From positions 434,001 through 498,000 of the forward strand of contig NZ_SKCJ01000001.1 of the NCBI RefSeq assembly GCF_005434975.1: DNA of 64,000 nucleotides, given 5' to 3'. The notes beneath the pieces are model-generated. The model made no database searches and had not been told where the DNA came from. It saw only the letters and a list, made by a program, of their open reading frames with translations. Shown one piece after another: positions 29,181 through 36,615 of this stretch. This DNA is from Parerythrobacter lutipelagi. Its GTDB lineage: Bacteria; Pseudomonadota; Alphaproteobacteria; Sphingomonadales; Sphingomonadaceae. The translations under genes were made by a program, and so were the position numbers. Each line of letters begins with the position of its first letter. Position 1 is the first letter of the stretch.

Positions 29181-29729
29181 CTACCCGGCGCGCTCGTAAG
29201 CGTTGCGCACCCACTGCTTCACCTCGTCGTCGAAATCGGCGAGTGATTCGAGCCGCACGCGGTGACTGCACATCGCATTGTAACCTTCGAGCCGCCCCTC
29301 CTCAGGCTCTCCTTTCAGCGCCAGTCCGAGATCGATGCGTGATTTGGTTGCTGGCGTGATCAGAGCAAACTGTTTCTTGCGGCGCAGGCTGACGCTGGCT
29401 TTCTTTGGTGCAACATCGACATCACCGCCAAGGGCATTGGCATAGAGGACGATGGCGTCGTGAAGCGAACGCAGGGATTCCTTGCCGTTGGAGTATTGCG
29501 CCGCGACGAGATCGGTTTCTGCAGCGCCGGATGGCTCGCGGGCCTTGGCAGCGATCAGATTGGCGAAACCATGCGTCATGCCATGCTCGCTCTTGAGCAA
29601 ATTCATGATTTCACCGTGCTTCCGGCAATCCGACGCGGCGATAATGTTGAGCCACTCGTCCAGCTCTTTGCCGGTCTTTTCAGGGATATTTGCCATCATG
29701 GTGGCCAATTGTTGCTCGGGCGAAGCCAT
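29181..29729 (-). CDS. DUF4287 and DUF5655 domain protein
   Basis: 182 residues. The first ~70 (EQQLATMMANIPEKTGKELDEWLNII, LKSEHGMTHGFANLIA) match the DUF4287 pattern; the rest (LHDAIVLYANALGGDVDVAPKKASVSLRRKKQFALITPATKSRIDLGLALKG) matches the DUF5655 pattern, which has a nuclease-like restriction fold in some families but no assigned activity here. Widespread in bacteria as this two-domain form. No signal peptide, so cytoplasmic. Divergent from crcB. About 205 bp separate it from the rpsU start, with no gene seen between. Confidence 0.8.
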   Translation of the reverse strand: MASPEQQLATMMANIPEKTGKELDEWLNIIAASDCRKHGEIMNLLKSEHGMTHGFANLIAAKAREPSGAAETDLVAAQYSNGKESLRSLHDAIVLYANALGGDVDVAPKKASVSLRRKKQFALITPATKSRIDLGLALKGEPEEGRLEGYNAMCSHRVRLESLADFDDEVKQWVRNAYERAG

Positions 29730-29844
29730 CTGGTCGTACTCTCCTGCTTTGCTGCGATCCTAGCACATGCCGCCGGACGAAGAAATTCATGCTGTAATCA
29801 CGCACCAGATGACGAACGCCGCTTTGCCGTCTAAGGGAGCCGCC

Positions 29845-30252
29845 ATGTCCTCGCTTTCCCCTCTTGCTGCCACCGCCAATGTCGCCATCGGCGGCGCGGT
29901 CGGTGCCGTGCTGCGCTACCAGCTCGGCCGGCTGATGACTCACTGGCTGGGGATCAAGACCGTCACCACTTTCCCCTGGGCTACGTTGACCGCCAATGTG
30001 CTCGGCAGCCTCGCGATGGGCTTGCTCGCCGGGTGGATGGCGCGGCAGGGTTCGGGCGGTGAGCAAATGCGTTTGCTACTCGGCGTCGGCCTCTTGGGCG
30101 GCTTCACGACATTCTCCAGCTTCAGCCTCGAAATGATGCTGCTGATCGAACGCGGGCAAATCAGCTACGCGATGACCTATGCCTTCGTGTCAGTGCTCGC
30201 TGGCCTGGTGGGCTTGTATATTGGCCTGATCGTGATGAGGTTGGCAGCATGA
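29845..30252 (+). CDS. crcB: fluoride ion transporter CrcB/Fluc
   Basis: 135 residues with four membrane helices, the full length of a Fluc subunit. Diagnostic motifs: GGAVGAVLRYQLGR, TLTANVLGSLAMG (central Asn) and GGFTTFSSFSLE (the Phe/Ser/Thr track of the pore). It forms an antiparallel dimer that lets fluoride leave the cell. ATG 29845 has AAGGGAG just upstream; the frame is open to 29767 but that part looks random. Its stop overlaps the start of the pseudouridine synthase gene (ATGA). No fluoride riboswitch was seen upstream. Confidence 0.95.
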   Translation: MSSLSPLAATANVAIGGAVGAVLRYQLGRLMTHWLGIKTVTTFPWATLTANVLGSLAMGLLAGWMARQGSGGEQMRLLLGVGLLGGFTTFSSFSLEMMLLIERGQISYAMTYAFVSVLAGLVGLYIGLIVMRLAA

Positions 30253-31406
30253 ATTCTCCCGACACATCTAACGAAGTTCGCCAGTTCACTGTCAGCGAGG
30301 ACGATGACGGCATCCGGCTCGACCGCTGGTTCAAGCGCAATTTGCCGAAAATCGGCTTTGCCACCATCAGCCGCTGGGCCCGCACCGGCCAGATTCGTGT
30401 CGACGGCGGCCGCGCCAAGCCTGACGACCGGCTGAGCGAAGGGCAAGTCCTGCGCGTGCCTCCGGGCGGCGAGGCGGCGCACAAGGCGCCCAAGCCCAAA
30501 CGCGAACTGACTGCAGACGAAATCGCCGAAGCGGAAGCGATGGTGATCATGCAGACAAAATCGGCCATCGTGCTCAACAAGCCGCCGGGCCTCGCGACGC
30601 AGGGCGGTAGCAAGACAACCAAACATGTCGACGGCCTGCTCGACGCATTCGTGAAGGGGGAAGAGCCGCGCCCGCGCCTCGTCCACCGACTCGACAAGGA
30701 CACTTCGGGCGTTCTGCTGATCGCGAAAAGCCCGAGCGCAGCCGCATCGTTTTCCCGGCGTTTTGCCGGCCGGTCCGCGCGCAAGATCTATTGGGCGCTC
30801 GTGGTCGGCGTGCCCGATGTAAGGGAAGGCACGATCGATGCTCCCCTCGCCAAACAGCCGGGCACCGGCGGCGAAAAGATGCATGTCGATCTCGAGAACG
30901 GACAAACCGCCAAGACCCGCTACCGGGTGGTGGAAACCGCCGCCAAGAAAGCCTGCTGGATCGAGCTGGAACCGCTCACCGGACGCACGCACCAGTTGCG
31001 CGTGCATCTCGATGCCATCGGCCACCCGATAGTCGGTGACGGAAAATATGGCGGGCAGGATGCCTTTCTGACCGGCAGCATCAGCCGCAAGATGCATCTG
31101 CACGCGCGGCGGCTGATCATCACGGAACCGGGTGGCGGCAAGCTGGATGTAACCGCAGACTTGCCGGAACATTTTGCCGCCAGCATGGACCAGATGGGGT
31201 TCGATATCTCGCTCAGCGATGCCGAGCCCGATCAGGGCCCGCCCGAGCGGAGCCCGGCAGAAAAGAAGCAGGCAGCGCGCCAGCATGCCAAAAAATACCG
31301 CAAGGCACAGCGCACCCCGCGCCGCTCGCGCGGTGAACAGCCGAAGAAAAAGCTCGGCAAGAAATCCGGCGGTCGCCCCGCAAAGGATCCCAAGGGCAAA
31401 AGCTGA
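30249..31406 (+). CDS. RluC/RluD family pseudouridine synthase with basic C-terminal tail
   Basis: 385 residues. S4-type RNA-binding domain at the N-terminus (DDDGIRLDRWFKRNLPKIGFATISRWARTGQIRVDGG), then the catalytic domain with RLDKDTSGVLL (Asp149 as the nucleophile), LEPLTGRTHQLRVHLDAIGHPIVGDGKYGG. It isomerises specific uridines in 23S rRNA; C- or D-type specificity cannot be told. A lysine/arginine-rich tail of about 60 residues (from AEKKQAARQ) extends past the fold and likely binds RNA. Overlaps crcB (ATGA) and the HAD gene (TGATG). Confidence 0.92.
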   Translation: MNSPDTSNEVRQFTVSEDDDGIRLDRWFKRNLPKIGFATISRWARTGQIRVDGGRAKPDDRLSEGQVLRVPPGGEAAHKAPKPKRELTADEIAEAEAMVIMQTKSAIVLNKPPGLATQGGSKTTKHVDGLLDAFVKGEEPRPRLVHRLDKDTSGVLLIAKSPSAAASFSRRFAGRSARKIYWALVVGVPDVREGTIDAPLAKQPGTGGEKMHVDLENGQTAKTRYRVVETAAKKACWIELEPLTGRTHQLRVHLDAIGHPIVGDGKYGGQDAFLTGSISRKMHLHARRLIITEPGGGKLDVTADLPEHFAASMDQMGFDISLSDAEPDQGPPERSPAEKKQAARQHAKKYRKAQRTPRRSRGEQPKKKLGKKSGGRPAKDPKGKS

Positions 31407-32059
31407 TGCCGAAACTGGCGGTGTTCGATTGCGATGGCACACTGGTCGATGGACAGGCCAGCATTTGCGAAGCGATGGAAACGGCTTTCGCAGCCGCCTC
31501 GCTTGCTGCACCCGACCGCCATCTGATCCGCCGTATCGTCGGGCTCAGCCTGCCGCAGGCGCTGCAGATGCTCGCCCCGGATGCGAGCGAAGACCAGCAC
31601 GCCATCGCATTGCAAAGCTATAAGGATGCGTTTCGCGCCAGCCGCATGAACGGCACGCTGGAAGAGCCGTTGTTCGCCGGGATGGCCGAATTGCTCGACC
31701 GGCTGCGCGGTGCTGGCTGGGCGCTCGCGGTGGCGACCGGAAAGTCCGACCGGGGATTGACCAGTTGCCTCGCTTCGCACGGTCTCACCGATCATTTCGT
31801 CAGCTTGCAAACGGCCGACCGACACCCCTCGAAACCCAATCCGGCGATGCTCGAAGCCGCGCTGTTCGAAGCCGGAGCAAAACCCGGCGAAGCGGTGATG
31901 ATCGGTGACACGACTTTCGACATTGTCATGGCCCGTGCGGCGAACGTTCGCGCCATCGGGGTCGACTGGGGGTATCACGGCCCGGACGAATTGCTGGCCG
32001 AAGGTGCAGCGGCGGTTGCCACCAGCTGCCCACATCTCGAGGAATTGCTCAATGCATGA
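31406..32059 (+). CDS. HAD-superfamily hydrolase (phosphoglycolate-phosphatase-like)
   Basis: 217 residues. HAD motif I FDCDGTLVDG with Asp8 and Asp10, motif II Thr in VATGKSD, motif III Lys in HPSKPNP and motif IV IGDTTFDI. A helical C1 cap (residues about 15-80) follows motif I, as in phosphoglycolate phosphatase and related enzymes, so a small phosphorylated substrate is expected. Start ATG overlaps the previous stop (TGATG) and its stop overlaps the small membrane protein start: part of the crcB-ATP12 operon. Confidence 0.88.
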   Translation: MPKLAVFDCDGTLVDGQASICEAMETAFAAASLAAPDRHLIRRIVGLSLPQALQMLAPDASEDQHAIALQSYKDAFRASRMNGTLEEPLFAGMAELLDRLRGAGWALAVATGKSDRGLTSCLASHGLTDHFVSLQTADRHPSKPNPAMLEAALFEAGAKPGEAVMIGDTTFDIVMARAANVRAIGVDWGYHGPDELLAEGAAAVATSCPHLEELLNA

Positions 32060-32261
32060 TGATCCGGCCAAGGCGCATTTCATTCTGATTCAGCTCAACC
32101 GCCTGTTTGGCGCGATCATGGTGGTCACCGGTATTCTGGGCGCAACCGGCACAGTCGCGATGGGCGATTGGTTTGCCTATGCTCTGCTGGTTGTCGGCGT
32201 GATCGAGTTTTTCATCGTGCCGCAAATCCTCGCGCGCGCCTGGAGGAGCCCGAAGGAATGA
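32052..32261 (+). CDS. small two-helix membrane protein
   Basis: 69 residues, starting at ATG 32052 inside the end of the HAD gene. Two hydrophobic segments (LFGAIMVVTGILGATGTVA and WFAYALLVVGVIEFFIVP) are joined by a short loop, with an acidic N-terminus (MHDDPAKAHF) and a basic C-terminus (RAWRSPKE). Its stop overlaps the ATP12 chaperone start (ATGA). No family recognised. Position next to the ATP12 chaperone hints at, but does not show, a membrane role in ATP synthase assembly. Confidence 0.75.
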   Translation: MHDDPAKAHFILIQLNRLFGAIMVVTGILGATGTVAMGDWFAYALLVVGVIEFFIVPQILARAWRSPKE

Positions 32262-32953
32262 AGCGGTTTTATCAGGAAGCAACCGTCGGCGAGTCCGATG
32301 GCGGTTTCCACGTCCTGCTCGATGGCAAGCCGGTCAAAACGCCCGGTCGCGCGGTGCAGCGTGTGCCCACCCGTTCGCTTGCCCAAGCGCTCGCAGCGGA
32401 ATGGGCGGCGCAGGGAGAAAAGATCGATCCGCATAGCTTCCGCTTCCGCGATCACGCCGATTTCGCGATCGACGTAGTCAGCACTGAACGCGAAGAGACG
32501 ATCGAGAAGCTCGTCTCTTATGCCGAAACGGACACATTGTGCTACCGCGCCGATCCGGGCGAAGCACTGTTCAGACGACAGGCCGAAGCATGGGAACCGC
32601 TGCTGACCGCTGTCGAGGCGCGTGAAGGCGTACGTTTTGAACGGATCAGCGGCGTTATCCATCGCAGCCAGCCGAAAGAAACGCTGGAAGCGCTGCGCAG
32701 ACGATTGCAACCGGAGAACGCGTTCACGCTTGGCGGCTTGCAGGCCGTGGTCTCGCTTTCCGCGTCCTTGTGTATCGGCCTGGCCGCGCTCGAGCCCGAT
32801 GCCGATGCGGCGGCGCTGTTCGAAGTGTCGGAACTCGAGGAAGCCTGGCAAGCTGAATTATGGGGACGCGATGCCGAAGCCGAAGACCGGCGCGCCAAGC
32901 GTGCAGCCGACTTCGGGGCAGCGATCGAGTTCCTCAAGCTGTTAAAGGGCTGA
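32258..32953 (+). CDS. ATP12 family F1-ATPase assembly chaperone
   Basis: 231 residues, normal for the family. Begins MKRFYQEATV and carries the family patterns FHVLLDGKPVKTPGR, EWAAQGEKIDP, DTLCYRADP and LGGLQAVVSLSASLCIGLAAL. ATP12 binds the F1 alpha subunit and prevents its aggregation during F1 assembly; in bacteria it is mainly an alphaproteobacterial trait. Last gene of the overlapping plus-strand operon from crcB; it ends 17 bp from the convergent Mla-operon lipoprotein gene. Confidence 0.93.
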   Translation: MKRFYQEATVGESDGGFHVLLDGKPVKTPGRAVQRVPTRSLAQALAAEWAAQGEKIDPHSFRFRDHADFAIDVVSTEREETIEKLVSYAETDTLCYRADPGEALFRRQAEAWEPLLTAVEAREGVRFERISGVIHRSQPKETLEALRRRLQPENAFTLGGLQAVVSLSASLCIGLAALEPDADAAALFEVSELEEAWQAELWGRDAEAEDRRAKRAADFGAAIEFLKLLKG

Positions 32954-32970
32954 GCCTTGGCCGCCCGTTA

Positions 32971-33567
32971 CTAGGTGGCTGAAATCCAGTCGGCCACTTC
33001 GCCTGCCACATCATTGGCTGCACGGTTCAATGCATCGCCTACAAAGCCAGCTTCTGCGGCGGCCACAGGGATGACGCTTTCAAACCGGCGGGTCTGGATC
33101 GGGCCGTCCTTCATCTGCCGCACCGCATCATACTGCACGACGACCGACATGGACTGCGCGTCATAGCCGAATTTGTTGATTGTACCGCGCAGCCGGTCAT
33201 CGGCGAGGATTGTCGGATCCTCACCTTCCACCACCAAACGTCCCGATTGCGCCGAGACTGTCTCCATCAGCAATTGCTTGAAAAGCCGGGCGGGCTTTTC
33301 CACCCACACGGCATCCTTGAGATAAGCGATGGTGGTCGGGTCGACCTGAACCGGTACGCGCGGAACGTTGATCGATTGCGGCACACCCGGTTCATAGACC
33401 GCAAAGGCCGTTTCGCGGGTGGTCGAACTTTCAGCGCCAGCAGGAAGCGCATTGTTCGCGGTAAGAGTCAGCAAGCTGGGCGGCGGCTCGGTGCCAAAGC
33501 TGACACATCCACTCAGCGCCAGCGCCAGACCCAGCATTGTCGGAACGGCGAGCCCGAGTTTCTTCAT
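32971..33567 (-). CDS. ABC-type transport auxiliary lipoprotein (PqiC/DUF330-like)
   Basis: 198 residues from ATG 33567, which has GGAGAG six bases upstream and begins the signal peptide (MKKLGLAVPTMLGLALALSGC); the longer frame reaches 33591. Lipobox LSGC ends the signal peptide, so the protein is lipidated. The mature part (SINVPRVPVQV, VWVEKPARLFKQLL, SVVVQYDAVR) matches auxiliary lipoproteins found with MCE proteins, expected to contact the outer membrane or chaperone lipid. Last gene of the Mla-type operon; 20 bp after the MlaD gene. Confidence 0.85.
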   Translation of the reverse strand: MKKLGLAVPTMLGLALALSGCVSFGTEPPPSLLTLTANNALPAGAESSTTRETAFAVYEPGVPQSINVPRVPVQVDPTTIAYLKDAVWVEKPARLFKQLLMETVSAQSGRLVVEGEDPTILADDRLRGTINKFGYDAQSMSVVVQYDAVRQMKDGPIQTRRFESVIPVAAAEAGFVGDALNRAANDVAGEVADWISAT

Positions 33568-33587
33568 TGTCTCTCCAGCACGCGCAA

Positions 33588-34535
33588 TCATGGTTCATAC
33601 TCCGGTAGAGGCTGCGCGCCGAGCAGCGAGCCTGCGCCTTCATTCTCCAGCCGCTCCGTCACCTGGCGCAAGGCCTGGCTGGTTGCCCGCAGATCCTGCA
33701 TTGTGGCTTCTGCGGCGGGCAAAGTGCTTTCGGCAAGCTGGCGTGTCGCGGGGCGTGCGTCTTCGAGCGTCGATGACAGCGAAGCAGCGGCGGCATCGGC
33801 GGATTTCAGCGTTTCACGCAACTGCTTCGACAAGGCAGCACCTTCCTCGTTGATCACGCGGTCAGTGGATTGGGTGACCTGTTCGAACGCAGCCAAGGCC
33901 CGGCTCGCTTCCGCCAGCGTGCCCTGCAATTCAGCCAGAGTGGCGCGCGTCTGAGGTCCGGTAGCAGCCAGTTCTTCCGTCATCTTGTTAGTGTTGCGCA
34001 GGATGCCGGCGATTTCGCCCTGATTGTCGTCATCGAGCAACTGAGTGAGCCGTTCGGTCAAGGTTGCAAGGCGCTGCAACAGCAGCGGCGCATCGGACAG
34101 CAATGCGTTGAGCCCGCCATCCTTGGGTGGAATCACTGGCTGCCCCTCAGGACAAGCGGTCGTATCGCAGGTGATTGGCGGTGCGCCAATGCGCGCGCCG
34201 TCGAGCAAAATGGTCGAGACACCCGTGAAAGAACCCTGGATCGTAGCCGTGGTACCGACAAGGATCGGCACATCTTCTCTCACCGATATGCGCACACGCA
34301 CGAAATCGGGGTCTTTCTCGTACAGCCGGATATCGCTCACCTGCCCCACCGGCACACCGGCGAATGTCACTTCGGAACCGCGCGCCAGGCCGGAAACAGA
34401 CTGCTGGAACAGGATGTCGTATTCCTTCTGCTCGCCGCGACCGAGCTGGGCCAGCCAGACGATCGCAAGAGCGAGCGCAGCAAGCAGTGCCAGAGTGACG
34501 ATCCCCACCCAGAGATGATTTGCGCGTGTTTCCAT
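33588..34535 (-). CDS. MlaD-family MCE protein of an ABC lipid transporter
   Basis: 315 residues. One N-terminal membrane helix (LWVGIVTLALLAALALAIVWL) anchors it in the inner membrane; the MCE domain follows (about 40-120: YDILFQQSVSGLARGSEVTFAGVPVGQVSDI). The rest is long helical and coiled-coil-like with repeated Gln/Leu/Ala (LATLTERLTQLLDDD, ALAAFEQVTQST). MCE hexamers form the periplasmic channel for phospholipids. Order on the minus strand is permease, ATPase, MCE, lipoprotein, a complete Mla-type set; no MlaC was found in the window. Confidence 0.92.
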   Translation of the reverse strand: METRANHLWVGIVTLALLAALALAIVWLAQLGRGEQKEYDILFQQSVSGLARGSEVTFAGVPVGQVSDIRLYEKDPDFVRVRISVREDVPILVGTTATIQGSFTGVSTILLDGARIGAPPITCDTTACPEGQPVIPPKDGGLNALLSDAPLLLQRLATLTERLTQLLDDDNQGEIAGILRNTNKMTEELAATGPQTRATLAELQGTLAEASRALAAFEQVTQSTDRVINEEGAALSKQLRETLKSADAAAASLSSTLEDARPATRQLAESTLPAAEATMQDLRATSQALRQVTERLENEGAGSLLGAQPLPEYEP

Positions 34536-34591
34536 CTGTTTGCCTCTATGCGCCCTGTTTGCGCGTCTTGTCCATGTTCGTCATCCGTCGA

Positions 34592-35428
34592 TCAGCCATC
34601 GGACCGCGCCTGCGTGCCTTGCGCCGCCCTGCCCCGTGGGCCGTTGAAATATTCTTCGATCCACGGGTGCTGCGTCTCAAGCAGTTCGGGGATCGTGCCA
34701 ACCGCAATCACTCTCTTTTCCGCCAGCACGGCCACCCGGTCACAGATGGCGTACAGCGTATCGAGATCATGCGTGATGAGGAAGACTGTGAGCCCCAGCG
34801 TATCCTGCAATTCCTTGGTCAGGCGATCGAATTTGTCTGCCCCGATCGGGTCGAGCCCGGCGGTCGGCTCATCGAGGAACAACAGTTCCGGATCGAGCGA
34901 CAACGCGCGGGCAAGGCCTGCACGTTTGCGCATTCCGCCGGAAAGCTCGGAGGGAAACTTGTTCGCCGCTTCTTCCGGAAGGCCTGACAGAATGACTTTA
35001 TAGCGCGCAATCTCGCGCCGCAGCTCGGGCGACAACTCAGGGTAGAATTGGCGCAGGGGCACTTCGACATTCTCACCCACGGTGAGGGTCGAGAACAGCG
35101 CCCCGCCCTGGAACAGCACGCCCCAGCGGTTGCGGATACCGATGTTTTCATCAGGCTCGGCCTCGGTGATCGACCGGCCGAAGACTTCGATATTGCCTTG
35201 TGCAGGTTGCTGCAGCCCGATGATGGACCGCATCAATACGGACTTGCCGGTGCCTGACCCGCCAACCACACCGAGAATTTCACGCCGCCTGACTTTCAGG
35301 TCGAGATCCTCGTGCACGACCTGTTCGCCGAACTGGTTTCTCAACCCTTCGACCACCACCGGGTAATCACCGCGGAAGCGCTCGTGGCGGCCGAGTGCAC
35401 GCTTTTCCGATCCGGTTTCTTCGCTCAT
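34592..35428 (-). CDS. MlaF-type ABC transporter ATP-binding protein
   Basis: 278 residues. Walker A GGSGTGKS at 56-63, Q-loop in GVLFQGGALFSTLTVGENV, ABC signature LSGGMRKRAGLARAL, Walker B LLFLDEPTAGLDPIGA and switch His in LITHDLDTL. The start ATG at 35428 overlaps the permease stop (TGATG), which overrides the longer frame to 35623 that runs inside the permease gene. Supplies ATP hydrolysis for lipid movement by the MlaE-type permease at the inner membrane. An extra ~70 residues past the core may be the MlaF handle. Confidence 0.95.
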   Translation of the reverse strand: MSEETGSEKRALGRHERFRGDYPVVVEGLRNQFGEQVVHEDLDLKVRRREILGVVGGSGTGKSVLMRSIIGLQQPAQGNIEVFGRSITEAEPDENIGIRNRWGVLFQGGALFSTLTVGENVEVPLRQFYPELSPELRREIARYKVILSGLPEEAANKFPSELSGGMRKRAGLARALSLDPELLFLDEPTAGLDPIGADKFDRLTKELQDTLGLTVFLITHDLDTLYAICDRVAVLAEKRVIAVGTIPELLETQHPWIEEYFNGPRGRAAQGTQARSDG

Positions 35429-36537
35429 CAGCCCCATCCGATTTCGGTAAAGAACACTGCGAAGAACGCGTCGATAACAATCACTGCGAAGATGGCCGAA
35501 ACGACCGCCATGGTCGTGCGGCGGCCGACCTCTTCCGAATTCCCGCTCACCTGCATCCCGTGATAGCACCCGGCGAGCGCGACGATCAGGCCGAACACCG
35601 GCGCTTTGATCAACCCGACCCACATATCGTAAACCGGGACCACTTCCTGGATCCGGGCGAGGAATGTCCAGAACGGGATGCCCAGCATCAGGTCGCCGAC
35701 CACGGCACCGCCGATGATTGCCACAACCGAGGCATAAAAGCCCAGTACCACCATCATGAACGTGCTGGCTAGAATGCGGGGGATGACCAGCGCTTCGATC
35801 GGAGAAATGCCGATCGTGCGCATCGCGTCGACCTCTTCGGTCAGCTTCATTGTGCCGATCTGCGCGGCAAATGCGCTGCCCGACCGGCCCGCCACCATGA
35901 TTGCGGTCATCAGCACGCCCAGTTCGCGCAAGGTGATCCGCCCGACCAGATTGACCGTCAGCGTCTCCGCGCCGAATTGCTGCAACTGGACCGCGCCCTG
36001 CTGAGCGATGACAATTCCGATCAGGAAGCTCATCAGACCGATTATCGGCAACGCATTGACCCCGACCAGTTCGAGCTGGTGGACCAGCGCCTTGACCCGG
36101 AAGCGGCCCGGGTGGCGGATCAGCGAGCCGAAGCCCATGATGATCTGGCCGAGGAACCCGATGACCGACGCAATGCCATATCCCGCGTTGAAGACCTTCT
36201 TGCCGATTTCCACCGGCACCCGGCGGTGGATTGGCAGGCGCGGCGCCGCGATTTCAGCTTCACTGTTGGCTGACTCGACGGCTTTGAGCAGCCGCTGTGC
36301 CCGCTCGCCCGCGCCGACGATTTCCGCATCGTGCCGGGTCGCCAGCGTACACGCCATCCACGCGCCGACGGTATCGATTTCGCTCACCTGCGAAAGGTCG
36401 ACCGAAGCGAAACCCCCTTCGATTTCGCGCAGTTCATGATCGATCTCGCCGATGGTCGATACGAGGTAGGGCCCGGACAGCACCAGGCGCGAGCCGCCCT
36501 CACTATCTTCCAGATGGAATTCTGCCCCGCCGGTCAT
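35428..36537 (-). CDS. MlaE-type ABC permease with N-terminal STAS-like domain
   Basis: 369 residues, about 110 more than MlaE alone. The first ~100 (GSRLVLSGPYLVSTIGEIDHELREIEG, SVDLSQVSEIDTVGAWMACTL) look like a STAS domain, the fold of free-standing MlaB, fused to the permease. The permease has 5-6 membrane helices and the family core VNLVGRITLRELGVLMTAIMVAGRSGSAFAAQIGTMK and VDAMRTIGISP. With the ATPase and MCE genes it forms an inner-membrane lipid transporter. ATG 36537 opens the operon; valS is divergent. Confidence 0.94.
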   Translation of the reverse strand: MTGGAEFHLEDSEGGSRLVLSGPYLVSTIGEIDHELREIEGGFASVDLSQVSEIDTVGAWMACTLATRHDAEIVGAGERAQRLLKAVESANSEAEIAAPRLPIHRRVPVEIGKKVFNAGYGIASVIGFLGQIIMGFGSLIRHPGRFRVKALVHQLELVGVNALPIIGLMSFLIGIVIAQQGAVQLQQFGAETLTVNLVGRITLRELGVLMTAIMVAGRSGSAFAAQIGTMKLTEEVDAMRTIGISPIEALVIPRILASTFMMVVLGFYASVVAIIGGAVVGDLMLGIPFWTFLARIQEVVPVYDMWVGLIKAPVFGLIVALAGCYHGMQVSGNSEEVGRRTTMAVVSAIFAVIVIDAFFAVFFTEIGWG

Positions 36538-36615
36538 GCCATCGGTATGCGAGCAAATTCAGCGCTTCACAAGTGATTGCTTCGCAAACGCAGCACTGGC
36601 AAGGGGACAGACGAT

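Noticed and set aside
29767-29844. Fluoride riboswitch before crcB
   Set aside because: No conserved pseudoknot motif such as GGNGAUGG with its partners could be found in the short leader.
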